A DNA stretch of 64,000 nucleotides from JAJPKK01 sp963824905 (GTDB taxonomy: Bacteria; Pseudomonadota; Alphaproteobacteria; Rhizobiales; Xanthobacteraceae). The notes under the pieces were generated by a model. That model was not told the DNA's origin and did not search any database. It saw nothing but the letters and a program-made list of their open reading frames with translations. Where the stretch lies: the NCBI GenBank assembly GCA_963824905.1, contig CAWGRH010000008.1:1-64000 (forward strand). The letters run 5' to 3'. This document shows, in pieces, positions 1-8,478 of the stretch (the first letter of the stretch is position 1; the number at the start of each line of letters is the position of its first letter). A program made the position numbers and the translations under genes.

Positions 1-441
1 ATTGCCGAAGCCCTGTTTTCGCCTTGTCGACGAGGCCGCAGCGGTCGAGAATTTCGGCGCAGTCGCCATAGACGTCGTCCTCGCCACGGCGTCGGCCGAA
101 CGCAGCCGCGACGACGAGGTTCTCGAATACGGTCATGCCGCCGAACGGCTGCGGAATCTGGAACGAGCGGGCGAGCCGAGGTGGCAGCGCCGCTGCGGCG
201 GGAGTGCGGTGATGTCGTCGCCGCCGAACAGCACGCTGCCGGCGTCGGGCCGCACCGTGCCGGTCGCGATGCCGAACAGCGTCGTCTTGCCGGCGCCGTT
301 CGGCCCGATGATGCCGAGCGCCTCGCCCTCGGCGAGCGAGAGATCGATCCCGTCGGCAACCACGACCGCGCCGAACCGTTTCGAGATTTTTTCCAGCGCG
401 AGGATCGGCCATGGGGTTACGTCAACCCTAAGAACTGTCAT
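1..441 (-). CDS. ABC transporter ATP-binding protein, LivG-like, 3' end beyond left edge
   Basis: This is the ATPase of a branched-chain amino acid (HAAT)-type importer, acting on the cytoplasmic face of the inner membrane. The Walker A motif GIIGPNGAGKTTLF is clear about 45 residues in, followed by the LivG-type stretch FGGDDITALPP. One C appears lost near base 190. The frame then continues in another register (LARSFQIPQPFGGMTVFENL) and runs off the left edge. The substrate-binding protein lies upstream on the same strand, so the two probably form one unit. The ATG at 441 sits inside the tip of a family A palindrome, and no good ribosome site is visible there. The family is clear; the substrate is not. 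Confidence 0.8.
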
Positions 442-554
442 TGCCCGGCTTGACCGGGCAATCCAGTAGCCCTGAGCCATCGATGTGACCAGGACCGCGC
501 CCCGATCGTAGTCCGGTGGTTACTGGATCGCCCGGTCAAGCCGGGCGATGACAG
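435..554. repeat. Paired inverted palindrome, family A (copy A1)
   Basis: A left arm (about 435-471) and right arm (about 515-554) face each other across about 45 bases. Each arm contains the hairpin core GCCCGGCTTGACCGGGC, bounded by TGTCAT outside and CCAGTA inside. The same pair recurs at 6135, 14955, 36622 and 60589. The layout is REPIN-like, meaning two inverted REP hairpins with a short conserved-edge spacer. It lies between the binding-protein gene and the ATPase gene and reaches the ATPase start codon. Confidence 0.85.
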
Positions 555-604
555 AGTGTGTGTGGCGGGACGAAAATCTCGACGAGCGCTTCGCGGAGGA
601 AGGC

Positions 605-640
605 CCCACCCCGCCCTCCCCGAAGACGGGGAGGGAGAAG
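605..640. repeat. Short GC hairpin after the binding-protein gene (family F-like)
   Basis: CCCTCCCCG and CGGGGAGGG form a near-perfect stem around a four-base loop, just beyond the stop codon of the minus-strand binding-protein gene. It resembles the longer CTCTCCCCGC palindrome at 62079. There is no T-run, so it may protect the transcript 3' end more than terminate it. Confidence 0.5.
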
Positions 641-642
641 CG

Positions 643-1949
643 TTACCCCAGCAGCGCCAGCTTGCCGCCGACGGGGATCTCCGGCGCGGTCGTGTTGGTG
701 GTGATGACGAGCTCGAGCTTGTCGCCGTTGCGCTGCCACTGTCCGGCGACCAGCGGCGTCTTGGTGACGTTCTTGACCGGCATACCGGTCCACTTCACCG
801 GGCCGACGATGGAGCGGTAGTCGGTCGCGCCGATTGCATCGAGGATCGACTTCGGCTCAAGGCTCGTGGCGCGCTTCATCACGTCGATGGCGACCTCGAA
901 CAGCGCGTGCTGGAAGCCGATCGGCTGCGTCCACGGGCCGCTTGGTGGCTGCCGTGTAGGCGTCGGTGAGCTGCTGCCGCGCTCTGGCCGGTGAGGCCGG
1001 ACTTGAACGGATGGTGCGGCGTCCACCACACCTCGCTGGTCAGCCCGTTGCCGCGGGCGCCGAGCGAATCGATCACCGAGGGGAACAGCAGCGCCTTGCC
1101 GATGGTGACGATCTTCGGCCTGAAGCCCTGCTGCGCCGCCTGCGACCAGAAGGTCGCGAAGTCCGGCGGGATCATGTTGCCGGTGACGATCTCCGCGCCG
1201 ACCGCCTTGAAGGCGGAGATCTGCGAGGTGAAGTCGTTGTTCATGAGCTGATAGCGGCCGGGGTCGGTCAGCTTGTAGCCGGCCTTGGCAGCGCCGGCGG
1301 CAGGCCGAGCTTGGGTCGCCCCAGGCATTGCCGTCGGCGTCGTTGGGGAACAGGCCGCCCACCACCTTGTTGGTGGGCGCGCTAGTCCCACAGCGCCAGG
1401 AACGCGCCGATCACGTCCTCGAGGCCCCAGAAGAAATGGTAGGTCCAGGTGAAGCCCTTCTTGGGATCGCCGTTGCGGCCGAAGAAATAGGGCTGCCACG
1501 GGCAATTGGTGGTGACGCAGGGGACCTCGTTGACCTCGGCCTGGTCGGCGACCGGATTGGTGGTGTCCGGCGTCGCCGACGGCGAGGATGAGGTCGACCT
1601 TGTCGCCGAGGATCAGTTCCGACGCGACCTCCGACGGCGCGGTTGCCGGTCGACTGGCTGTCCTTGGTGATGATCTGCACCGGATAGGTCTTGCCGCCGC
1701 TGACGAGGCCCTTCGCAAGAATGCCGTTGACCTGTTCGAGGATGAAGCCGTCGGCCTCGCCGAAGCCGGCCAGCGGCCCGGTCTTCGGGGACTGACATGG
1801 CCGATCTTGATGACGCGGCTCTGCGCGTTGACGGGAATGACGTTGAGCACCGCCGGCGCGACGACAGCGCCGACGCCGGCCTTGACGAGCGTGCGGCGCG
1901 AGATGGCGGAATGGGTGACACGATCACTCGTGCGGTCGGACGCGGACAT
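643..1949 (-). CDS. ABC transporter substrate-binding protein (LivK-like, Tat signal), frame broken
   Basis: This is a periplasmic binding protein of the branched-chain amino acid/amide type (Peripla_BP_6). The N-terminus has a twin-arginine signal, SRRTLVKAGVGAVVAPAVL, followed by VIKIGHVSP, where the mature domain begins. The C-terminus, ending PEIPVGGKLALLG, is intact. Between them the frame is broken several times (about 1780, 1650, 1570, 1390, 1290 and 960), but conserved sequence continues in other registers, such as QIITKDSQSTGNR and APSEVASELILGDKVDLILA. Total length fits the usual 420-440 residues. Its position upstream of the LivG-like ATPase supports the role. The ligand cannot be told from sequence alone; an aromatic or short organic acid would fit the catabolic neighbours. 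The breaks look like sequence error. Confidence 0.8.
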
Positions 1950-2192
1950 GGTTTCCTCCGTGGCGTTATTGGAAACGACTATAGCAATCGCTGCCCACTG
2001 TCGTCATGGCCGTCCCACGCACAAACGTCGCACGGTGGATCGTGTGCCGGGGGCGTCGCCTGCGTGCCATCTCATCCGTCCGAAAATCGAGAGGCGTGCA
2101 CGCGGTCTGCCCGGTTGTTCGCTCCCGTGCGCCGGCCTTAACTTTGCCCAACTGCGAACGCTTCTCTCCCCGTTACTTTGGAGGGAGCCCGG

Positions 2193-2369
2193 ATGATGAG
2201 GATTCTATTTGGCGTTGCGTTCACTGTGCTGCTGACCAACGCCTCGATGGCGCAGTCTTATTGCGATCAGGTCAAGCAGGCCATCGCCACGTACGGATAC
2301 GCCGCCGCCAAAGCGCATGCCTTGGCTCACTACACCAGGCATGAGGTTGCAGTCGCCGACAATTGTTGA
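2193..2369 (+). CDS. Small secreted protein of unknown function
   Basis: A 58-residue product starts with a signal peptide (MMRILFGVAFTVLLTNASMAQ) and has a short mature part with two cysteines and the core SYCDQVKQAIATYGY. A good ribosome site, GGAGGGAGC, precedes the ATG pair at 2193/2196. It is transcribed away from the binding-protein gene. I recall similar short Cys-containing exported proteins in Bradyrhizobium relatives, but I assign no function. Confidence 0.65.
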   Translation: MMRILFGVAFTVLLTNASMAQSYCDQVKQAIATYGYAAAKAHALAHYTRHEVAVADNC

Positions 2370-2427
2370 GGCGGAGGTGGCCGCTCCAAGCGAAAGAGCA
2401 GAGGATGATTCTGGCGCCGTGATGCGC

Positions 2428-2512
2428 GTAGCCCGCATGAGCGCAGCGGAAATGCGGGAACGGCGATACCTCGACGCGTGGCCCCGGATGTCGCTTCGCT
2501 CATCCGGGCTAC
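2428..2512. repeat. Paired inverted palindrome, family D (copy D1)
   Basis: The left arm GTAGCCCGCATGAGCGCAGC and the right arm ending in CATCCGGGCTAC are inverted copies around a variable centre. The arm motif GCTTCGCTCATCCGGGCTAC recurs at 25500, 47835 and 56519. This copy ends 7 to 10 bases past the probable stop of the 3-hydroxyacyl-CoA dehydrogenase gene. Confidence 0.85.
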
Positions 2513-3421
2513 ATCTGGCCTAACGCGCCGCCTTGAGATGGCTGCATCACGCGCGCACGCAGCTCGGCCTGCTGCGCCGGCGTCCAGGTGCGGAAGCCTT
2601 CGCCGGATTTCATGCCGAGCTTGCCGTCGGCGACCAGCTTTTCCAGATAGGGCGACGGGCCCGGGCCGCGAATCGATCGCCGGCAGCACGGTCCGGTGGA
2701 TCGCGAGCGTGAGATCGGTGCCGACGAGATCGGCATTCTCCAGCGGGCCGAGCACCGCGAGCCGGCGCCCGAACGCGGCCTTGATGACGGTGTCGACGGT
2801 CTCGGCGTCGCAGATGCCGTTCTCGACCAGCGAGATCGCCTCGCGCCACAGCGCATGCTGGAGCCGGTTGCCGACGAAGCCCGGCACGTCCTTCTTCACA
2901 TGGACCGGCGTCTTGCCGATGTCCTGGTGCAGTTTCATCGTGAAATCGATCGCGGCGGGCGACGTCCATTCGGTGCCGATCACCTCGACCAGCGGCACCA
3001 GATAGGGCGGATTCCACCAGTGGGTGCCGAGCGCGCGCTCGCGGTGCGCGAGTCGCTGCATGATCGCGGTGATCGGGATCACCGAGGTGTTGCTGGCGAG
3101 GATCGCGTCGGGCCGCGCCGCCCGTTCGATGTCGGCGAACAAGCTTCTGCTTGACGGCGAGGTCTTCGCGCACGGCTTCGACGATGTAGTCGGCATCGCG
3201 CACGCTGTCGGCGAGGTCCGGGCATGATGCGCACGCGTGTCGAGCGCCGCCGCGTCGTCGCCGAGATCGGTCAGATTGGCGAGGATGCGGTCCTTGGCGG
3301 TGGCGAGCGTCGGCGCGTGGGCGTCGGTGAGCGTCACGTCATGCCCGGCGAGCGCGAACACCTGGGCGATGCCGTGGCCCATGAGCCCGGCGCCGACGAC
3401 CGCGATGCGTGCCTTTGCCAT
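2509..3421 (-). CDS. 3-hydroxyacyl-CoA dehydrogenase family protein, frame broken
   Basis: This NAD-dependent enzyme oxidises 3-hydroxyacyl-CoA or a related 3-hydroxy acid. A Rossmann motif, VGAGLMGHGIAQVFA, lies at residues 8-22. The central family block includes SNTSVIPI, THWWNPPYLVPLVEVI and VPGFVGNRLQHALWREA, where the catalytic His falls in the HWWNPP context. The C-terminal domain begins AETVDTVIKAAFGRRL. Frame breaks occur near 3240, 3140 and 2660. Depending on a final one-base break it ends at 2520 (HLKAAR) or 2509. It starts four bases after the SDR stop, so the two are translated together. Length, about 300 residues, is normal. Confidence 0.85.
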
Positions 3422-3425
3422 GGCA

Positions 3426-4231
3426 TCAGCCGGCGGTGTAGCCGCCGTCGGCATAGAGGATGTGGCCGGTGTAGAAGTCCGACGCGCGCGAGGCGAGGAA
3501 CAGCAGCGGGCCGGCGAGGTCGGCGGGCTCGCCGAGCCGGCCCTTGGGCACGCGGGCGAGGAAGCCCTTGCGCACCTCGCGGGCGCGGTCGGTGTCCTCG
3601 TACATCCAGGCGGTGAGCGGCGAGCGGAACACCGTCGGGCCGAGCGCATTGACGGTGATCCCGGTGTCGCCCCATTCGCAGCCGAGCGCCTTGGTGATGC
3701 CGTCGACCGCCGACTTCGAGGCGCAATAGGCGGTGTAGCCGGCGGGATGGCCCGAGCAGGCCGCGCGCCGACGAGGTGAGGATCACCTTGCCGCCGCCGC
3801 CCTGCTTGAGCATCTGCCGGCCGGCGGCGCGCGCCATCAGCCAGGACTGGGTGACGTTGGCGTCCATCACGTCGAGGAAAGTCTTCCGGCTTCTGGTCGA
3901 CGATCTTCGCCACCTTGTTCAGCCCGGACGCGACGACGAGAATGTCGAGGCGGCCGAATTTCGCCACCGCGGCGGCGACGATCGCGTCGCAATCGTCCTC
4001 GCTGCGCGGTCGCCGCGCCACGATCTCGGTCTTGCCGCCGAGCGCCTCGCATTCCGCCGCGACCTTCTTCAACTCCTCCGCCCGGCTCGCCGCGAGCACG
4101 GTGTTGGCGCCGGCCCCCGCCAGCACCTTCGCCGCCAGCGCGCCGAACGCGCCGGTCGCGCCGGTGATGATCGCCGTCTTGCCGCGGACATCGAACAGCG
4201 CGAGCGGGTTCTTGAGGAAATCGTCGGACAT
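3426..4231 (-). CDS. Short-chain dehydrogenase/reductase (SDR), frame broken
   Basis: This is a classical SDR of about 268 residues. The cofactor motif TGATGAFG lies near residue 20, the structural stretch RLDILVVASG follows, and a conserved Ser is in KVILTSSARG. The catalytic YxxxK is in GYTAYCASKSAVDGI, visible in a shifted frame around 3700. The C-terminus LASRASDFYTGHILYADGGY is typical of the gluconate/3-oxoacyl reductase branch. Breaks fall near 3880, 3760 and 3630. It is the first gene of a two-gene unit with the 3-hydroxyacyl-CoA dehydrogenase. The substrate is unknown. Confidence 0.85.
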
Positions 4232-4300
4232 GGAATCGTTCTCTTCAGGGCTGGCGGCATAGCCGCGCGCGTGGCACCGGTCTAAAATCACCCATCGATG

Positions 4301-4756
4301 GTCATGGCCGGGCTTGTCCCGGCCACCCCGATAACAGAGCACAGAGCTTTCTCATCGATGATAGCTCCTCGGTCGGAAAGTGGCACAATTCTACGTCTAC
4401 ATACTTGCAAGCAGGCCCGGCGGAGCGCTCTACGTGGGTGTCACCAACGACCTCGTGCGCCGTGTCTATGAACACAAGCAAGGAGCTGTGCCCGGGCAGA
4501 CCAAACGCTTCAACATCAAGTGCCTCGTGCATTTCGAAGTCTTTGATTCGCCGGAACTCGCCATACAGCGGGAGAAGAACATCAAACACTGGCCACGGGT
4601 CTGGAAGGCCAATCTCATCGCGCGGACCAACCCTTCCTGGCGCGATCTTTACGACGACATCTCCATGCCGTGACCTGTGTCGAGTGACCGAACGCCTCGC
4701 GCGTTGAAACGCTGTGCCCGGGATCGGGGTCGCGGGACAACGCCCGGCGATGACGG
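4301..4756. mobile_element. GIY-YIG gene enclosed by inverted family B palindrome arms
   Basis: The left arm (4301-4332, core GCCGGGCTTGTCCCGGC) and the right arm (4722-4756, beginning ATCGGGGTCGCGGGACAA) are inverted copies of the arms that form compact pairs at 12337 and 50046. Here they are separated by about 390 bases carrying one GIY-YIG endonuclease gene. The inner edge of the right arm (GCTGTGCC then GATCGGGGTCG) resembles the spacer of the short pairs. No target-site duplication was identified. Confidence 0.6.
4380..4673 (+). CDS. GIY-YIG domain endonuclease, YhbQ-like
   Basis: This 97-residue single-domain GIY-YIG nuclease is intact. The GIY position is VYILAS (residues 6-11) and the YIG position is LYVGVTNDLVRRVYEHK, which includes the conserved Arg and His. 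The probable catalytic Glu is in AIQREKNIKHW, and the family ending is NPSWRDLYDDI. The start is GTG at 4380, directly after GGTCGGAAA. Related proteins (UvrC N-terminal and COG2827 groups) cut DNA. The gene sits alone between two inverted repeat arms rather than in a repair operon. It is about as long as the second copy at 8538 and clearly similar to it, though well diverged. Confidence 0.9.
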   Translation: MAQFYVYILASRPGGALYVGVTNDLVRRVYEHKQGAVPGQTKRFNIKCLVHFEVFDSPELAIQREKNIKHWPRVWKANLIARTNPSWRDLYDDISMP

Positions 4757-4798
4757 CCGAGAATGATCGCCGATAGCATCGGGCGTCGGACCGGCGCT

Positions 4799-5140
4799 CT
4801 ACTTCGGCGGGGCCGAGATCGCGACCAGCATGGTCACCACGTCGTTCGTGCGGTTGATCACCTCGCGCACTTCGTTCGGGCCGATGAAGCAGCTGTCGTT
4901 CGGCTTGAGCACGGTCTCCTTGCCGCCGGCGATCACGGTGAGCTCGCCGGACAGGATGAAGTAGACCTTCTCGGTCGGCGAGGCGTCCGGGCCGGCGCCG
5001 CCGCCGGGCAGGAAATGCGACAGCCCGACCACGAACTCCTTCGGGCCGCCGGCCTCGGCGCCGAACAGGCGCATCGAGGTGTAGGCGCGGTGGTTCGGCA
5101 CCTCGTAGGGTTTGGCGTCGGCAAAGCGCTTGACCTCCAT
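4799..5140 (-). CDS. Cupin domain protein
   Basis: This intact 113-residue single-domain cupin shows the two motifs of the fold: GLSHFLPGGGAGPD to SPTEKVYFILSGE, and a second around KPNDSCFIGPNEVREVINR. The usual His-rich metal set is incomplete in motif 1, so it may bind a small molecule rather than act as a dioxygenase. Its ATG overlaps the stop of the upstream cyclase gene by one base (TGATG), strong evidence for coupled translation. The shared context suggests it acts on, or senses, the same small ring compound. Confidence 0.85.
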   Translation of the reverse strand: MEVKRFADAKPYEVPNHRAYTSMRLFGAEAGGPKEFVVGLSHFLPGGGAGPDASPTEKVYFILSGELTVIAGGKETVLKPNDSCFIGPNEVREVINRTNDVVTMLVAISAPPK

Positions 5141-5983
5141 CAGAACTTCTCCCCCTTTTCGATGCGGTATGAGCCCTTGGGATCGATCATGGCGACCAGG
5201 CGGATGATGCAGCCGTCGCCGCGGTCCCAGTTCCACGGAAAGAACGCGAAGGTGCAGCGCCGCCCGGTCACCTTGTCGATGTCGCCGCCGACGTTCTCGA
5301 TGCCGAGGATGCCGTTCTTGAACAGGATGCGGTGCACCGGCTCCCATTCCGGAAAGTCGTCCTTCCAGTCGCGGCCGCCGGACCATTGCTTGTATTCGTC
5401 GGCGAGATGGGGATGCAGCGGCCCGTTGCGCTGCGGGCCGATCGCGGTCGCGAGCGGATGGTCGTTGGCCTGGGTGTCGTGGCCGACCACCTTGACCTTC
5501 TTCTCGACGAACCATTCGCCGGCCGACGGCACGAAGCCGGGCGCGCGGCAGAAATAGTCCTCGCTGTCCTCGTAGAGCTTGTGCCAGCCGGTGTTGACGA
5601 TGACGACGTCGCGCGGGCCGCACCATCTTGCCCGCCGCCTTTTCGAGATCGTCATAGGTGATCTGCTCCCACTTCTTCTTCGGGATCGACACCACGATGC
5701 CGGAGCCGAAGAAGTGCGGCAGCGGCACCTCGTCGATGAACGGCGTGCCCTGGATCACGTGGGCGGGCGCGTCGATGTGGGTGGTGTTGTGCATGCTCGT
5801 GGTGATGCGCTGCGACAGCACGCCCGACTTCGCCATGTAGTGGATGCGCTCGATCTTGACGTCTTCGAAATACGGCCAGTTCGGCGACTGGTAGCCGAAG
5901 CGGTGGGACAGGTTGTAGAACTCGAGCCCCATCGCGTTGTCGAGGTTCTCCTCGAACGTCACGCCGCGGATTTTCTTCGCCAA
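5140..5983 (-). CDS. Cyclase family protein (kynurenine formamidase-like metal hydrolase)
   Basis: A metal-dependent amide or lactone hydrolase of the cyclase family (PF04199), about 280 residues. The metal motif is seen as HNTTHIDAPAHV near residues 65-76, a variant of HxGTHxDxPxH. Family blocks such as VVIVNTGWHKLYEDSEDYF and HPLATAIGPQRNG follow. The C-terminus ending RIEKGEKF is complete. One break lies near 5620. It opens a two-gene unit with the cupin. Relatives take part in tryptophan and aromatic catabolism, but the true substrate is not evident. Confidence 0.85.
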
Positions 5984-6134
5984 CTCGGCCTCCCTGAAAA
6001 TCGCCTACCCGGCCGGCGCTCTGCGCCTTTGTCCGCCGACGCCGCCGGTGTATGAGGTTCGCCACACCAATAGCCCCTGTTGACGGCCTCGCAAGGGTGA
6101 GCGTTCTTCGATCAGGTCGTAGACATACACTTCG

Positions 6135-6217
6135 CTGTCATCGCCCGGCTTGACCGGGCGATCCAGTAACCACCGGCCAGTGCGTACTCGATTGCCCGGT
6201 CAAGCCGGTCACAACAG
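6135..6217. repeat. Paired inverted palindrome, family A (copy A2, eroded right arm)
   Basis: The left arm CTGTCATCGCCCGGCTTGAC is perfect. The right arm (about 6188-6217) keeps ATTGCCCGGTCAAGCCGG but has lost the outer GGGCGATGAC half. The spacer is about 15 bases, much shorter than in other A copies, so this looks like a degraded pair. Confidence 0.75.
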
Positions 6218-6261
6218 GGTCAGCGTATCGGACAACACGTTAACGCATCGGTGGAGACCGC

Positions 6262-7260
6262 ATGGTCAAGAAGATCGCCCTCGAAGAGCATTTCCTGTCG
6301 CCGGGCTTCGAGGACTATTGGCAGACCACGGCGGGCGACATCACGCCCGACATCTACCGCCAGGCGGTGGCGCGGCTCTCCGATTTCGGCGACATGCGGC
6401 TCGAGGTGATGGACCGCGGCGGCATCGCGCGCTCGGTGCTCGCGATATCGGGTCCCGGCGTCCAGATCGAGCGCGACACCGCGACCGCGGTGCGCAAGGC
6501 GCGCGAGTCGAACGACTTCCTCGCCCGCGAGATCGCCAAGCGGCCGAGCCGCTATTCCGGCTTCGCCCACCTCGCCATGCAGGACGCCAAGGCGCGCCGC
6601 CGACGAGCTCGAGCGCGCCATGCGCGACCTCGGCTTCGTCGGCGCCATGATCAACGGCCACACCAACGGGCAGTATCTCGACCATCCCTCGCTCTATCCG
6701 TTCTGGGAGCGGGCCGAGGCGCTCGGCGCGCATGATCTACCTGCATCCGGCCGATCCGGTGGCCGCGATGCCGGTGCTCGAGGGGACCAAGGGCCTCAAG
6801 CGGGCCGGCTGGGAGTGGGGCGTCGAGACCGGCTCGCACGCGCTGCGCCTCGTCTATTCCGGGCATTTCGACCGCTTCCCCGCGCGCCACGCTTGCGCTC
6901 GGCCATCTCGGCGAAACCCTGCCGTATCTGCTGTGGCGCCTCGACGGCCGCGCGAAGTTCTACGGCGTCAAGCTCGCCCGGCGGCCGTCCGACTACATCC
7001 GCGACAACATCGTGGTGACGATCTCCGGCATGTTCTCGGCCGAGCCGCTCGATGTGCGCCATCAGCGCGCTCGGCGCACGACCGCATCATGTTCGCGACC
7101 GACTATCCGTTCGAGCCGCTCGACGAGGCGAGCGACATTCATCGACCGACGTGAAGCTTTCGCGAGGACGTGCGCGCCGACATCTGCTTCAACAATGCGC
7201 AGCGGCTGCTCCGGCTGCCGGATTCGGCGGCCCGCGGGCCGAGCGGGAACTCGCGGGGAT
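6262..7260 (+). CDS. Amidohydrolase (ACMSD-like, amidohydrolase 2 family), frame heavily broken
   Basis: A TIM-barrel metal hydrolase or decarboxylase of the family containing ACMSD and gamma-resorcylate decarboxylase. It opens with KKIALEEHFLSPGFEDYW, where EEHF replaces the usual HxH. Later blocks are GFVGAMINGHTNGQYLDHP, LHPADPVAAMPVLEG, LALGHLGETLPYLLWRLD, FATDYPFEPL and CFNNAQRLLRL. About eight small indels split it (near 6595, 6728, 6887, 7045, 7077, 7137 and two at 7150-7166), most needing removal of one base. Order and spacing of blocks match a normal 330-residue protein. The stop is uncertain because the frame is lost near the end. A paralogue with a Tat signal lies at 46715. Confidence 0.75.
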
Positions 7261-7327
7261 TTGCACACTTTCTTCACTGCATTGGCGCGGCCATTATGGT
7301 GCCCGTTTCGTTAAGGAGAATGCCGGC

Positions 7328-7864
7328 ATGATCGTGTCGATTTACCGCAGCTGGTGCCTGCGATCGGCCGCTGCTCGCCGCGCTCACCGGGCTGGCCGCC
7401 TGTGCCGGCGACCCGGCGCCGGGGGAACAGCCGGCGTTCTATCGCAGCATGGCGAGTGCGGAGGCGCAGGTCGACGGTCCCACCGCGGCGTCGATGATCT
7501 CCGGCTATCGCCACAACAACGGCCTCGGCGCGGTCGAGGTCGACCCCGAGCTGATGCGGCTCGCGCTGCGAACAGGCGCGCGGCATGGCGGCGCAGCGAC
7601 AAGCTCGACCGCAGCGCCGGCCGCGACTTCAACAAGAGCCTCGCCGGCGCCGGCTTCAACTCGAAGAAGGCGGTGGAGAACGTCAGCGCCGGCTACCACA
7701 CGCTGGCCGAGGCGTTTTCCGGCTGGCGGGATTCCCCGCCGCACCGCGCCAACATGCTCAATGCCGGCGCCAACCGGATGGGCATCGCCGCGGTCTATTC
7801 GCCGCAGTCGAAATACAAGGTGTTCTGGGCGCTGATCATGGCGACCAAGGACAGCGGCGTGTAA
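7328..7864 (+). CDS. CAP-domain (SCP/PR1-like) lipoprotein, frame broken
   Basis: A secreted CAP-domain protein of about 178 residues. A lipobox-like LTGLAACAGD near residues 20-29, read after correcting a frame break at about 7370, suggests anchoring in the outer or inner membrane. The domain shows ISGYRHNNGLGAVEVDPELM, the family motif NVSAGYHTLAEAFSGW with DSPPHRANML carrying the second conserved His, and a C-terminal MGIAAVYSPQSKYKVFWALI. A clear AAGGAG lies eight bases before the ATG. Another break is near 7580. Bacterial CAP proteins are exported; the activity is unknown. Confidence 0.8.
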   Translation: MIVSIYRSWCLRSAAARRAHRAGRLCRRPGAGGTAGVLSQHGECGGAGRRSHRGVDDLRLSPQQRPRRGRGRPRADAARAANRRAAWRRSDKLDRSAGRDFNKSLAGAGFNSKKAVENVSAGYHTLAEAFSGWRDSPPHRANMLNAGANRMGIAAVYSPQSKYKVFWALIMATKDSGV

Positions 7865-7937
7865 AGGCGCGTCAGACGGGCTGGACGTGCGTCTGAAGCC
7901 GCATCAACTCGAGCGAGGCTCACATGCAGGGAGCACG

Positions 7938-8467
7938 ATGCGTGACCAGGAGCTACGGTGCTGATTGCACTGGCTGCTCGGCGGCGTGGCCGGCGGCGGC
8001 CGCCGACATGCCGCGCGCGCAAGGCGGGCCTGTGGGAAATCAAGATGAACTTCGAGAACCGCAACGTTCCCGGCCAGTCCATCCAGCAGTGCATCGATGC
8101 CGCGACCGACGCGATCATGCAGTCGAGCGCGAGCAATATCGGGAGCCAGAATTGCTCGAAGCGCGACGTCGTGAAATCCGGCGACACCATGACGATCGAT
8201 TCGGTGTGCACGGTCGCGGGCAAGGAACGCGACCTCCCACGCCGTCGTCACCGGCTCCTTCGACAGCGCCTACACGATGACGGTCTCCTCCAAGAGCGAC
8301 GTCGGCCCCGGCATCAACATGACGATGATCGGCCAAGTGGCTCGGCCCCTGCCAAGCCGACCAGAAGCCCGGCGACATGATCCTGCCCGGCGGCATGAAG
8401 ATGAACCTCGCGCGACATGGCGAACCGCATCGGCGTGCCGGGCGGGGCGCCGCCGGCGCCGCGGTAG
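7938..8467 (+). CDS. DUF3617 family secreted protein, frame broken
   Basis: The segment KAGLWEIKMNFENRNVPGQS, followed by a spaced Cys pair (QQCIDAA to QNCSKRDV) and TMTIDSVCTVAGK, is the DUF3617 signature. Later blocks are SHAVVTGSFDSAYTMTVSSK and GDMILPGGMKMNL. The signal peptide region is garbled by breaks near 7965-8000; further breaks occur near 8235, 8340 and 8412. Length fits the usual 170-180 residues. Function is unknown. A family C arm begins 12 bases after the stop. Confidence 0.7.
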
Positions 8468-8478
8468 GGGGCATTCTC

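Noticed and set aside
2330..4342. A single 670-codon minus-strand frame covering SDR and 3-hydroxyacyl-CoA dehydrogenase
   Set aside because: The join arises from frame slips in the SDR gene. Each gene has its own start and stop four bases apart, and normal length once corrected; it is not a fusion enzyme.
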